From assembly GCF_024171955.1 (NCBI RefSeq), contig NZ_JAMTCS010000003.1, forward strand, positions 186,001 to 250,000: 64,000 nt of DNA. Reading direction: 5' to 3'. Positions 51,688 through 60,085 of this stretch are shown piece after piece (within the stretch, counting starts at the first letter, position 1; every line of letters begins with the position of its first letter). The stretch comes from Promicromonospora thailandica. GTDB taxonomy: Bacteria > Actinomycetota > Actinomycetes > Actinomycetales > Cellulomonadaceae. Under the pieces are notes generated by a model, which saw nothing but the letters and a program-made list of their open reading frames with translations, made no database searches and was not told where the DNA came from. The position numbers and the translations under genes were made by a program.

Positions 51688-52248
51688 ATGCACGCATTCG
51701 TACGGTCCCTGACGGTGGCGCTCGCGGCGGTGTCCGCGATCCTCCTCGCCGGGTCACCGGCGGTGGCCGCGGCGCCCGGGTCCGCGGCGGAGCAGAGCTT
51801 CCAGGAGTGGCTCGGCGACGACGCGCTGACCATCGACCAGGTGCTGGCGCAGGAGCCGGCCGGCGAGGCGGGCACCACCGCGGTCTCCAGCAAGTACTAC
51901 TGCGCGGTCGTCGACGGCACGACGGGCTGCAAGGACTACGCCTACGGCCAGGGTCTCGTGGTCGCTCGGCTCTACGAGACCACCCGGTTCCGCAACTCGG
52001 TCATCGTGGTGTTCAACCCCCACTACTCCGTCGGCTGCACGAGCGGTACCGGCGACAACGAGGGCCGGTTCAACATCAACACGGCCCTCCGGAACAAGAT
52101 CAACTCCGTGAAGACCTACAACCGGTGCGACGTCAAGCTCTACAACGGGCTGAACGGCACCGGATCGTCGACGCCGTTCATCGACGAGGCGGCGAACCTG
52201 AACGTGTACGGCTTCAACCAGAGCGCCGAGTCGGTCCAGATCTCCTGA
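51688..52248 (+). CDS. Secreted protein of unknown function
   Basis: A 186-residue protein with a Sec signal (VRSLTVALAAVSAILLAGSP, cleavage likely at AVAAA near residue 30). The mature part has Cys pairs in YYCAVVDGTTGCKDYAYGQG, SVGCTSGTGDNEGRFNINTA and NRCDVKLYNGLNGTGSSTPF, four in all, and ends in an aromatic-poor, Asn/Ser-rich segment. Extracellular location is clear; the family is not recognised. Its Asn, Tyr and Thr content resembles the secreted protein at 38957-39577, but there is no clear homology by eye. CCAGGAGAG precedes ATG 51688. Confidence 0.6.
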   Translation: MHAFVRSLTVALAAVSAILLAGSPAVAAAPGSAAEQSFQEWLGDDALTIDQVLAQEPAGEAGTTAVSSKYYCAVVDGTTGCKDYAYGQGLVVARLYETTRFRNSVIVVFNPHYSVGCTSGTGDNEGRFNINTALRNKINSVKTYNRCDVKLYNGLNGTGSSTPFIDEAANLNVYGFNQSAESVQIS

Positions 52249-52296
52249 CCCTGGCGCCGTGCACGGTGACGCGCGCGCGGTTCCGGCCCGCGCGCG

Positions 52297-52911
52297 TCAC
52301 CCCTCGCCTGTCACCCGGTCGACCAGGTCGCCCCACCCCGCCGCGAGACGGTCGGCGGGCATCCCGCGCCGCGTGCTCAGGTGGTGCAGCAGCGGCACCT
52401 CCAGGGTGGCGAGCAGGCCCTGCGTGAGCAGGTCGACGTCGCCGTGCACGCCCGCCGCGACGAGCAGCGTCGCGACGTGCCGGGCGAGCAGGTCGTGCGG
52501 CGGGTCGTTCGAGTACCGCTGGTCGGCGGGCTGCTCGGCGGCCAGGTACAGGTCGCGGTAGCGCAGGCGGTGCTCGATCGCCGCCGCACCGAAGGCGTGC
52601 AGCCGGTCGACCGGGTCGGCGCCCGGCCCGAGCGGCGCGGGCCCCGTGAGGAAGGCCTCCTGAAACCTCTTCTCGGCGTGGTCCAGCAGCGCGCGCATCA
52701 GGCCCGCGCGGTCGCCGAAGCGCCGGAAGACGGTGCCCTTGCCCACGCCCGCCGCCGTCGCGACCTGGTCCATCGTGACGTTCCCTGCGCCGTGCTCGGC
52801 CACGAGCCGCGCCGCCACGTCGAGCAGCCGGTTGCGGTTGCGGACGGCGTCCGACCGCTCCCTGCGTGGGCCCCCGGCCAGCGTGATCTCGGGCGTCCGG
52901 GGCGTGCTCAT
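52297..52911 (-). CDS. TetR-family regulator of the flavoenzyme pair
   Basis: A 204-residue regulator. HTH: RLLDVAARLVAEHGAGNVTM, DQVATAAGVGKGTVFRRFGD, RAGLMRALLDHAEKRFQEAF. The start ATG 52911 is six bases from TACGCT (minus strand, 52918-52923), a leaderless promoter, which rules out the longer in-frame start. It is divergent from the BBE-type oxidoreductase gene, with two palindromic operators between them (52951-53000). Confidence 0.9.
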   Translation of the reverse strand: MSTPRTPEITLAGGPRRERSDAVRNRNRLLDVAARLVAEHGAGNVTMDQVATAAGVGKGTVFRRFGDRAGLMRALLDHAEKRFQEAFLTGPAPLGPGADPVDRLHAFGAAAIEHRLRYRDLYLAAEQPADQRYSNDPPHDLLARHVATLLVAAGVHGDVDLLTQGLLATLEVPLLHHLSTRRGMPADRLAAGWGDLVDRVTGEG

Positions 52912-52950
52912 GTCCCGAGCGTAGTTGTCCGAGGAGGCCGGGAACATATC

Positions 52951-53000
52951 CGGACCGTAGTCCGTTACTCTGTCGACAGCAAGCGGACCTTGGTCCGCTT
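52951..53000. promoter_or_regulatory. Two TetR operators before the flavoenzyme gene
   Basis: CGGAC-CGTA-GTCCG (52951-52964) and AAGCGGACC-TT-GGTCCGCTT (52981-53000) share the GGAC/GTCC core with centres 33 bp apart. A TACTCT -10-like hexamer (52966-52971) for the rightward gene lies between them. Confidence 0.82.
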
Positions 53001-53030
53001 CTTCTTCGGAGTGCAGGGAGAACAGAGACT

Positions 53031-54980
53031 ATGGAGCTCGCACTGGGGATCCTGGTGGAGCCCGGCGACGGCTCAGGCAGCGGCGCGAGCGGGGCAGCGG
53101 CCCTCGCGCGGCAGGCCGAGGCCGGCGGCCTGGACCTCGTCGTGGTGGGCGGCGCGGCAGGGTCCGGCGCGGCAGGGTCCAGCGCGGCAGGGTCCGCGCC
53201 GACCGCGGGCCTCGACCCGTGGACGGTCGCCGTGTGGGTCGCGGGCGGCACCGAGCGTATCGGCGTCGGGACGGTCCCGGCCGACGCGCCGGACGCACCG
53301 CCGACCGACGCCGAGACGCCCGTGCCGTCCGTGGTGGAGAAGGCCTGGCAGAGCGCCGCCCTGCTCGTCGGACCGCGGTTCGTCGCCGGTGCCCGCTGGG
53401 TCGTCGCGCCCGCGGGCGCCGGGCGTGCCGAGCTGGAGGCGCTCGGTGCGGACGGGCTGCCCGTGGTGGTGCCGGTGCGCGACAGCGACGACGTCGCCCG
53501 CGTCGTGGACCTGGCAGGTACAGCCGGTACAGCAGGCCGGAGCGGGACCGGCCCGCGCAGGACGGCGGTCGCGCGTGCCCTGCGCCGCGCCGGCATCGAC
53601 TACGACGCCGTCCCCGACTCCCTGGCCGCCACGGCCGTCGAGCCGGGTGACCGGGAGTACCTGGGGGTGAGCTCGAACTACCTGCGCGGCGGGGCGCCCG
53701 GCCTCGTGCTACGGCCCGAGACGCCCCAGCAGGTCGCGGACGCGCTGGCGTTCGCGCGGGCGCACACCCACGTACCGCTGGGCGTCCGCAGCGCCGGGCA
53801 CGGCGTGAGCGGCCGGTCGACCAACGACGGCGGCGTGGTGCTCGACGTCGGCCGGATGAACCGCGTCGAGGTGCTCGACGAGGCGCGGCGACTCGTCCGG
53901 ATCGGCCCCGGGGCCACCTGGAAGCAGGTCGCCGCCGCGCTCGACCCGTACGGGTGGGCGCTCGGGTCCGGCGACTACGGCGGGGTCGGCGTCGGCGGCC
54001 TGGCCACCGCGGGCGGCATCGGCCTGCTCGGGCGCGCGCACGGCCTCACGATCGACCACCTGCGGGCGGTCGAGCTGGTGCTGGCCGACGGCACGCCGGT
54101 CCGGGCCTCCGCGGACGAGAACCCCGACCTCTTCTGGGCGGTGCGCGGCGCGGGCGCGAACTTCGGCGTCGCCACGGCGTTCGAGTTCGAGGTGTACGAC
54201 GTCGGCGAGGTGGGCTGGGCCAAGCTCTCCCTGGTGAGCACCGACATCGAGAAGTCGCTGCTCCGGTTCGGCGAGGTGGCTGGTGCCGCACCCCGCGACA
54301 CCACGGTCTTCCTGGTCACCGGGCGGCCGCGCCGTGGACAGTCGACGATCCAGCTGTACGCGATCGTCGACTCGCCCGACCCGCAGGTCGTCGTCGAACG
54401 GCTCACGCCGTTCCTCGACCTCGGCGTGCTGGTGCAGCAGGAGGTGTACCTGACGCGGTACAAGGAGATCATGGGACAGGCGGCCGACGTGGGACCGGAC
54501 GGGCACCACGGGCAGGGCGAGCCCGTCTCGCGCTCCGCGTTCCTGCCCGCCATGACCCCCGAGGCTGCCCACGACACCGCGGAGCTGCTGCGCAGCGGCC
54601 AGGTGTTCTTCTACGAGCTGCGTCCCATGGGCGGCGCCATCGCGGACGTGCCCGCGGACGCCACGGCGTTCGCCCACCGCACGCCCGCGTTCCAGGTCAC
54701 CGCCATGGGCGTGGACCAGGACGACCTCGACGCGCGGTGGGACCGGCTCGCCCGCCACACGGACGGCCTGTACCTGAGCTTCGAGACCGACCTGCGGCCC
54801 GAGCGGCTGCACGACGCGTTCCCGCCGCCCGTGCTCGCCCGGCTGCGCGACCTCAAGCGCCGGTACGACCCCACCAACCTGTTCCGCGACAACTTCAACA
54901 TCGATCCGTTCGACACCGATCCGTTCGACACCGACCCGCGCGACGGCTCCGCCGTCGTCCGCGCGGCCGAGGAGGGATGA
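53031..54980 (+). CDS. Fusion of a degenerate LLM-like domain to a BBE-type FAD oxidoreductase
   Basis: A 649-residue protein. Residues 200-649 form a berberine-bridge-type covalent flavoenzyme: VRSAGHGVSGRSTNDGG, whose His257 is the usual 8-alpha-histidyl FAD attachment, GVGVGGLATAGGIGLLGRAH, DLFWAVRGAGANFGVATAFE and the C-terminal RRYDPTNLFRDNFNI. The first about 170 residues resemble a luciferase-like monooxygenase (ALARQAEAGGLDLVVVGG; LDPWTVAVWVAGGTERIGVG) but with low-complexity insertions (AGSGAAGSSAAGS) and no complete barrel. A repeated DPFDTDPFDTDP is near the end. Substrate unknown. It overlaps nothing; the LLM gene follows at once. Confidence 0.85.
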   Translation: MELALGILVEPGDGSGSGASGAAALARQAEAGGLDLVVVGGAAGSGAAGSSAAGSAPTAGLDPWTVAVWVAGGTERIGVGTVPADAPDAPPTDAETPVPSVVEKAWQSAALLVGPRFVAGARWVVAPAGAGRAELEALGADGLPVVVPVRDSDDVARVVDLAGTAGTAGRSGTGPRRTAVARALRRAGIDYDAVPDSLAATAVEPGDREYLGVSSNYLRGGAPGLVLRPETPQQVADALAFARAHTHVPLGVRSAGHGVSGRSTNDGGVVLDVGRMNRVEVLDEARRLVRIGPGATWKQVAAALDPYGWALGSGDYGGVGVGGLATAGGIGLLGRAHGLTIDHLRAVELVLADGTPVRASADENPDLFWAVRGAGANFGVATAFEFEVYDVGEVGWAKLSLVSTDIEKSLLRFGEVAGAAPRDTTVFLVTGRPRRGQSTIQLYAIVDSPDPQVVVERLTPFLDLGVLVQQEVYLTRYKEIMGQAADVGPDGHHGQGEPVSRSAFLPAMTPEAAHDTAELLRSGQVFFYELRPMGGAIADVPADATAFAHRTPAFQVTAMGVDQDDLDARWDRLARHTDGLYLSFETDLRPERLHDAFPPPVLARLRDLKRRYDPTNLFRDNFNIDPFDTDPFDTDPRDGSAVVRAAEEG

Positions 54981-54985
54981 CAGAC

Positions 54986-55888
54986 ATGACCGACTACGGC
55001 CACGACCTGCTGTTCGGCACGTTCGTGACACCCGGCGCCCAGAACGCGGCCCACGTGCTCGACCTGGCCGTGACGGCCGACCGGACCGGGCTGGACCTGG
55101 TGACCTTCCAGGACCACCCCTACCAGCCCGCGTTCCTCGATACCTGGACCCTGCTCAGCTACGCGGCCGCGCGCACCGAGCGCGTCCACCTGAGCGGCAA
55201 CGTGCTCAGCCTGCCCCTGCGCCCGCCGGCCGTGCTCGCCCGCGCCGCCGCGTCCCTCGACCTGCTCAGCGGGGGCCGGGTCGAGCTGGGGCTCGGCGCC
55301 GGGGCCTTCTGGGACGGCATCGAGGCGATGGGCGGACGGCGGCTGACCCCCGGCGAGGGCGTCGACGCGCTCCGCGAGGCGGTCGCGATCATCCGGGACC
55401 TCTGGGACACCGACACCCGCGGCGGTGTGCGGCACGACGGCACCTACTACCGGATGGCCGGGGCGAAGCGCGGTCCCGCGCCCGCGCACGACATCCCGAT
55501 CTGGATCGGCGCGTACAAGCGGCGCATGCTCGCCCTGGCCGGCGAGATCGGCGACGGGTGGCTGCCCACCCTGGAGTACCTGCCCGACGGCGTCGCCTCC
55601 CTGCCCAGGCTCAACGCCCGCATCGACGAGGCGGCCACCGACGCCGGGCGCTCGCCGCGCGACGTGCGGCGGCTCCTGAACGTCATGAACGTGCGCTTCG
55701 CGCCGACCGGGCGCGGCATGCTCGACGGCCCGCCCGACCAGTGGGTCGAACAGCTCGCCGGCCTCGCGCTGGAGCACGGCGTCACCGCCTACCTGATCGG
55801 CGGCGACGACGTGGCGACCACCGAACGCTTCGCGGCCGAGGTGGTACCGGCCGTGCGCGAGGTGGTCGCCCGGGAACGCGCCGCCTGA
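54986..55888 (+). CDS. LLM-class flavin-dependent oxidoreductase (partner of the BBE fusion)
   Basis: A 300-residue luciferase-like TIM-barrel oxidoreductase, probably F420- or FMN-dependent. LLFGTFVTPGAQNAAHVLDL, GLDLVTFQDHPYQPAFLDTW, RVHLSGNVLSLPLRPPAVLA and GRVELGLGAGAFWDGIEAMG are family blocks; IPIWIGAYKRRMLALAGEIG is the cofactor phosphate site. ATG 54986 is nine bases after GGAGGG; ATG 54977, which overlaps the previous stop, is a possible alternative. It shares the operon and TetR control with the fusion enzyme, suggesting successive oxidations of one compound. Confidence 0.87.
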   Translation: MTDYGHDLLFGTFVTPGAQNAAHVLDLAVTADRTGLDLVTFQDHPYQPAFLDTWTLLSYAAARTERVHLSGNVLSLPLRPPAVLARAAASLDLLSGGRVELGLGAGAFWDGIEAMGGRRLTPGEGVDALREAVAIIRDLWDTDTRGGVRHDGTYYRMAGAKRGPAPAHDIPIWIGAYKRRMLALAGEIGDGWLPTLEYLPDGVASLPRLNARIDEAATDAGRSPRDVRRLLNVMNVRFAPTGRGMLDGPPDQWVEQLAGLALEHGVTAYLIGGDDVATTERFAAEVVPAVREVVARERAA

Positions 55889-55920
55889 CGGCCGTGCCCA
55901 GGGGCGGGCGGGTGAACCCG

Positions 55921-57084
55921 TCAGGCCCCGGCGCGCACCCCGTCGGCGAACGGGCCCGTGCCGGCGAAGGCGTACGCGGCGAACCGCTCGCCGATGATCC
56001 GGTGGGTGGCGGTGTCGGGGTGCAGGCCGTCGGGCAGGGGGTGCTCGGCGGCGTCGTCCGCGCCGTACAGGGTGGTGCCGTCCAGGTAGTGGAGGTTCGG
56101 GTCGTCCCGCCCCGCCACGACGGCGGCCAGCGCGTCGCGGACCACGCGCAGCGTGAGCTTGCCCTGCTGCACCTCCTCGGGGCGGCCCGTGGCGACGAAC
56201 CGCACCTGGTCGGTGCCGAGGCTGTCCGGGTCGACGGCACCCGGCCCGGGCGTGTCCTCGTGGATGCCCGCGAAGATCGGCGAGGCGAGCACGAGCGGCG
56301 TGGTCGGGTGCCCGTCGCGGATGGTGTCGAGGAACCCGTGCACCGCCGGCACGAAGGTGCGCAGCCGCATGCCGTCCAGGTTCACGACGTTGATGCCGAG
56401 CTTGACGCTGATCAGGTCGGCGGGCAGGTCGCGGATCGTGCGCGCCAGGAACGGGTCCACCAGCGCGCTGCCCCCGAAGCCGAGGTTGCGCAGGTCGGCG
56501 CCGCCGAGCCGGGCGGCCACGGCGGGCCAGATCCGGGTGGGGGAGGTCGCGTTGGACCCGTGGCTGATGGAGCTGCCGTGGTGCACCCACACGGGCCCGG
56601 CCGGCTCGGCGGGTGCGACGGGTGCGTCGGTGCGCAGCTCGACGAGCTCGACCGACTCGTTGTGCGGCAGCCAGACCTCGACGAGCTTGTCGCCCTCGCG
56701 CAGCCCGGTGAAGGTCGTGGTGCACGCGGGTCCGGGCCGCAGCTCGGTGCTGCCCGTGCCGAGGTCGGTCTCGATCACGTCGCCGCCGTCGAGCGGCTCG
56801 CTCGCGACCGGCTCGCCGTCGACCACCAGGTCGACGGCGCCGCGCGGGCGGTCCGCGCCCCGGTAGACGAGCCGCGTCGGGTGGGACACGAGCGTGACGG
56901 TGCGCGCCGTCGTCCGCAGCCGCAGGCGCACGCCCGACGGCTGTGCCTCCATCATCAGCAGCTGCGGGTCGGGGAACCGGGTGCGGACCCAGGCCGGGAG
57001 CCGGTGCGGGCGCAGGCCGCGGGGCGTGCGCTCCAGCTCGGCGGCGCCGTGCACGAGCGCGGGCGTGAGGGCGGTGGTGATCAT
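55921..57084 (-). CDS. SGNH/GDSL-family hydrolase
   Basis: A 387-residue cytoplasmic hydrolase. An N-terminal beta-rich domain (to about residue 160, jelly-roll-like) precedes the SGNH domain: block I HHGSSISHGSNA with the nucleophile Ser, block II NLGFGGSALVDPF (Gly), block III KLGINVVNLDG (Asn) and block V LPDGLHPDTATH (Asp and His). The architecture matches two-domain carbohydrate esterase or acyl-esterase-like proteins. No signal peptide. The ATG overlaps the stop of the upstream TetR gene by four bases, so regulator and enzyme are co-translated and under one control. Confidence 0.87.
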   Translation of the reverse strand: MITTALTPALVHGAAELERTPRGLRPHRLPAWVRTRFPDPQLLMMEAQPSGVRLRLRTTARTVTLVSHPTRLVYRGADRPRGAVDLVVDGEPVASEPLDGGDVIETDLGTGSTELRPGPACTTTFTGLREGDKLVEVWLPHNESVELVELRTDAPVAPAEPAGPVWVHHGSSISHGSNATSPTRIWPAVAARLGGADLRNLGFGGSALVDPFLARTIRDLPADLISVKLGINVVNLDGMRLRTFVPAVHGFLDTIRDGHPTTPLVLASPIFAGIHEDTPGPGAVDPDSLGTDQVRFVATGRPEEVQQGKLTLRVVRDALAAVVAGRDDPNLHYLDGTTLYGADDAAEHPLPDGLHPDTATHRIIGERFAAYAFAGTGPFADGVRAGA

Positions 57085-57728
57085 GGTGCGGTGCTTCCTG
57101 TCTCGGGTGCTGTGCCGGGTCCTGTGCCGGGTGCCGTGCCAGGTCTCGTGGCGGGTGCCGACGCCGCGGGCCACCCCCGCAGCAGGCTGTCGAGCGCGTC
57201 GACGGCGCGGTCCCACGACACGTCGGTGCCCGGCTCGCGGTGGTCGAAGCTGCCGACGCGCTCCAGCGTGAGGTAGCCGTTGATGGTGGCGCCGAGCAGG
57301 CGCGTGGCGTGCACCCGCTCGTCCGGCGGGAGGTCGTAGCCGCGCAGCACGGCGTCGGTCAGCTCGACGAGGGTGCGGGCGGCGTCGGAGGCCGCGACGT
57401 CGGGTCCGGTGCGGCGCTGCAGGGCCTGCCAGCGTCCGGGGGCGTCCTGCGCGAAGGCGCGGTGCGCCTGGAGCAGGCCCGCGAGGGCGGCGCGTCCGGA
57501 GCGGCCGGCGACGGCGCGGGCCACGCGGGCCGTGAGGTCGGCGAGGGCGACCGTGCTGACGCCGTCCAGCAGGGCGGCGTGGTCCCGGACGTGGAAGTAG
57601 AGGCTGGGGGTCCGCACGCCCAGCCGGCGGGCCACCGCGGAGAGCGTGACGGCGTCCAGGCCGCTCTCGTCGGCCAGGGCCGTCGCCTCGGCGACGACGG
57701 TGCTCGGGTTCAGGGGAGCGCGCGACAC
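57081..57728 (-). CDS. TetR-family regulator of the SGNH hydrolase
   Basis: A 215-residue regulator of the TetR_C_13/WHG-like type. HTH: VVAEATALADESGLDAVTLS, AVARRLGVRTPSLYFHVRDH, AALLDGVSTVALADLTARV. The last 30 residues are a Pro/Gly/Thr repeat (PGTAPGTGPGTAPETGS) encoded by a tandem DNA repeat. The GTG is six bases after TAGGCT (minus strand, 57735-57740). It is transcribed with, not divergently from, its presumed target, the SGNH hydrolase. Confidence 0.88.
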   Translation of the reverse strand: MSRAPLNPSTVVAEATALADESGLDAVTLSAVARRLGVRTPSLYFHVRDHAALLDGVSTVALADLTARVARAVAGRSGRAALAGLLQAHRAFAQDAPGRWQALQRRTGPDVAASDAARTLVELTDAVLRGYDLPPDERVHATRLLGATINGYLTLERVGSFDHREPGTDVSWDRAVDALDSLLRGWPAASAPATRPGTAPGTGPGTAPETGSTAP

Positions 57729-57742
57729 CCCCTCAGCCTAAA

Positions 57743-57766
57743 CCCTGTAGGCAGAAAACTACGGGG
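57743..57766. promoter_or_regulatory. Likely operator of the TetR-SGNH pair
   Basis: CCCTGTAG (57743-57750) and CTACGGGG (57759-57766) form an inverted repeat with one mismatch and 8-bp spacer, immediately upstream of the TAGGCT -10 of the TetR gene. Confidence 0.6.
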
Positions 57767-57786
57767 ATGAGGGTGTGGGCGTGCTC

Positions 57787-57816
57787 ACGCGCCGCCCGTA
57801 CGGCGGAGGGGCGCGT
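57787..57816 (-). terminator. Hairpin at the end of the sugar importer operon
   Basis: A two-part stem, ACGCG (57787-57791) with CGCGT (57812-57816) and CCGCC (57792-57796) with GGCGG (57802-57806), begins right at the stop of the small gene at 57817. Confidence 0.6.
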
Positions 57817-58158
57817 TCAGCGCCAGTCCTCGTCGATCGGCAGCACGCTGAAGATGTCCCGGCTGGGCTCGCGGTGGATGGGCGGGGCGTCGTCGAGCCA
57901 CCGGCGCACGGCCGCCCGCGCGATCAGCTCGTCGGTGGTGATGCCGGTCTCGCCGAAGCGGCCGTCGACCCAGGGGGTCCAGGACCACAGGTGCACCAGC
58001 TCGTCGCCCAGGTCCTCCATCATGAGGCGGTGGCTGTCGCTGGCCACGAGCATCGCTCCGACGAAGCGGTCGTAGTTGTCGACCGTGACCAGGTCCACCA
58101 GGCCGGAGTCGATCTGTTCGGCTGCGGCGGTGCGCAGGATCTCCTTGGCGGATGGCAT
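57817..58158 (-). CDS. Small soluble protein of unknown function at the end of the importer operon
   Basis: A 113-residue protein starting MPSAKEILRTAAAEQIDSGL. Features are an acidic helix-rich first half (VTVDNYDRFVGAMLVASDSH), tryptophans in LVHLWSWTPWVDGRFG and RRWLDDAPP, and an acidic end SVLPIDEDWR. No signal, TM or known motif; I do not recognise the family. ATG 58158 has the ribosome-binding site GAGGAGTGCCC. An in-frame ATG at 58209, overlapping the permease stop by four bases, would add 17 residues. Its place after the permease genes ties it to the importer's substrate, maybe as an enzyme or binding factor. Confidence 0.7.
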   Translation of the reverse strand: MPSAKEILRTAAAEQIDSGLVDLVTVDNYDRFVGAMLVASDSHRLMMEDLGDELVHLWSWTPWVDGRFGETGITTDELIARAAVRRWLDDAPPIHREPSRDIFSVLPIDEDWR

Positions 58159-58205
58159 GGGCACTCCTCGGTGGTAGGTGTGTGCGGACGGACTCTGCGG
58201 CGCGG

Positions 58206-59105
58206 TCATACGGCGATCCCCCGGGAGACGTAGCCGTCGATGAAGGTGCGCTGCATCATCAGGAAGAGCACGACGACGGGCAGTGCCATGAGCAGCCCGG
58301 CCGCGCTGACCAGGGACCAGTCGGTGGTGAATCCCTGCTGGAACGAGTAGAGCGAGAGGGCGACGGGCTGCAGGTCGCGGTCCTGGATGAAGGTGACCGC
58401 GAGCATGAACTCGTTGTAGGCCTGCAGCCCCGCCACGAGGGCCGCGGTCAGGACCGCGGGGCGGACCATGGGCAGCACGATGCGGGTGAACACGCCCAGC
58501 TCGCCGGCGCCGTCGAGCCGGGCGGCCTCCTCGTACTCGCGGGGCATGCCGACGAGGAACGCGCGGACCAGCAGCGTGGCGAAGGGGCTGTAGACGGCCC
58601 AGTAGATGATCACGAGGCCGATGGGCTGGTTGTACAGGCCCAGGAAGCTCCACCAGCTCACGAGCGGCACCAGGAAGAGCTGGATGGGCAGCGAGGAGGA
58701 CACGAGCAGCCACAGGATCCACGCGCCACCGCCCGGCAGGCCGAGCCGGGTCATGGCGTAGGCCGCGGTGGTGGCGATGACGGCCACACCGGCGGCCGTG
58801 GCCAGGGCGATGAGCGAGCTGTTCAGCAGCGCGCCGCCCATGTGGGCCCGCTCCCAGGCCCCGGCGAAGTTGCTCCAGCTCCAGCTCTGCGGCGGACCCA
58901 GCGGGTTGGTGTCGATCTCGCGGGACGACTTGAGCGAGTTGGCGGCGAGCACGAGCAGCGGGCCGAGCGCGTACACGGCCAGCAGCCCGAGCACGATCCA
59001 GGTGACCGGCTGGGCGCGCCGCCGTCCGGCCACGGGGCGGGCGGGCCGCAGGGCGCTCGGGCGCGGGGCGCTGGGCCGCAGGATGCTCGTCCGGGGGGCG
59101 CTCAT
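58206..59105 (-). CDS. Sugar-type ABC transporter permease, MalG type (ADP-ribosylhydrolase locus)
   Basis: A 299-residue inner-membrane permease. The N-terminus has a repeated RPSAPRPSALRPARP stretch, then TM helices starting WIVLGLLAVYALGPLLVLAA. The EAA loop is YEEAARLDGAGELGVFTRIV with LPMVRPAVLTAALVAG following, and SYNEF-type LQAYNEFMLAVTF is present. ATG 59105 shares a base with the stop of the partner permease (TGATG), so translation is coupled. Last transporter gene before the small unknown protein. Energy must come from an ATPase encoded elsewhere. Confidence 0.92.
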   Translation of the reverse strand: MSAPRTSILRPSAPRPSALRPARPVAGRRRAQPVTWIVLGLLAVYALGPLLVLAANSLKSSREIDTNPLGPPQSWSWSNFAGAWERAHMGGALLNSSLIALATAAGVAVIATTAAYAMTRLGLPGGGAWILWLLVSSSLPIQLFLVPLVSWWSFLGLYNQPIGLVIIYWAVYSPFATLLVRAFLVGMPREYEEAARLDGAGELGVFTRIVLPMVRPAVLTAALVAGLQAYNEFMLAVTFIQDRDLQPVALSLYSFQQGFTTDWSLVSAAGLLMALPVVVLFLMMQRTFIDGYVSRGIAV

Positions 59106-60082
59106 CAGACGTCCCACCGGAGTCGGCGGCGCAGGGCGAGGTAGCCCAGCACCGTGGCGGCGCTGATGACGGACAGCAGCATGGCGACCGCGGACGCGTA
59201 CCCGTGGCGCTGGTTCTGGAAGGCCTCGCGGTACAGCACGGTGCTGAGCACGTCGGTCGAGCCGGCCGGCCCGCCCTGGGTGAGCACGTAGACGTAGTCG
59301 AAGACCAGGAACGACCAGATGATCGTCATCAGCCCGAGGAAGACGAGCGTGGGGCGGATCATCGGCAGCGTGATGTGCCAGAACTCGCGCACGGGTCCGG
59401 CGCCGTCGAGCCGCACCGCCTCGTACAGGGCCGGGTCCACGGACTGCATCGACGCCAGGAAGATCACCAGCAGGAAGCCCCACCACTGCCAGGTGTTCAC
59501 GAAGGCGACCGAGCCGAGCGCGAGCGACGGGTTGCCGAGGAAGTTCACGTCCGCCAGAGGGTCGAGGAACGGCAGGCCGAGCGTCGACAGAGCGGCGGCG
59601 ACGCCGCCGTCCGGGTCCAGGAGCTGGCGCCAGACGGCCGCGGAGACCACGGTGGCCAGCACGTAGGGCACGAAGTACAGGACGCGGAAGAACGCCTGGT
59701 TGCGGCGCAGCCGGGACAGCAGGAACGCGCCGACCAGGCCCATCGTCATCGGGACGACGAGGAAGAACAGGGTCCACAGGACGTTGTGCACCAGGGCGGT
59801 GCCCACGGCGTCCGACCGCAGCATCTCGGCGTAGTTCGCCAGGCCCACGAAGCCGGGGGCGTTGAGCCCGTCCCAGTCGGTGAAGGAGTAGTAGACGGAC
59901 GCGAGGCCCGGTCCGGTGACGACGAGGAGGTTGACCACCAGGAGCGGCGTGACGAAGACCCAGGCCAGGAGCCGGCGCAGCCGCCTGGCCCCCAGCGGCC
60001 GGCCCCGGAGGGCCGGCCGCGGTCCGCGACGCACCGGGGCCCCCGCCAGCGAGGCCCCGGTGGTCGCCGTCTCGGTGGTCAC
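59105..60082 (-). CDS. Sugar-type ABC transporter permease, MalF type (ADP-ribosylhydrolase locus)
   Basis: A 325-residue permease with an Arg/Pro-rich cytoplasmic start and six TM helices beginning LAWVFVTPLLVVNLLVVTGP. The EAA loop is YEAVRLDGAGPVREFWHITL with PMIRPTLVFLG after it. YVLTQGGPAGSTDVLSTVLY is a family block. GTG 60082 lies three bases after the binding-protein stop. Together with the MalG-type permease it makes a carbohydrate uptake (CUT1-type) channel. Confidence 0.92.
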   Translation of the reverse strand: MTTETATTGASLAGAPVRRGPRPALRGRPLGARRLRRLLAWVFVTPLLVVNLLVVTGPGLASVYYSFTDWDGLNAPGFVGLANYAEMLRSDAVGTALVHNVLWTLFFLVVPMTMGLVGAFLLSRLRRNQAFFRVLYFVPYVLATVVSAAVWRQLLDPDGGVAAALSTLGLPFLDPLADVNFLGNPSLALGSVAFVNTWQWWGFLLVIFLASMQSVDPALYEAVRLDGAGPVREFWHITLPMIRPTLVFLGLMTIIWSFLVFDYVYVLTQGGPAGSTDVLSTVLYREAFQNQRHGYASAVAMLLSVISAATVLGYLALRRRLRWDV

Positions 60083-60085
60083 TGG

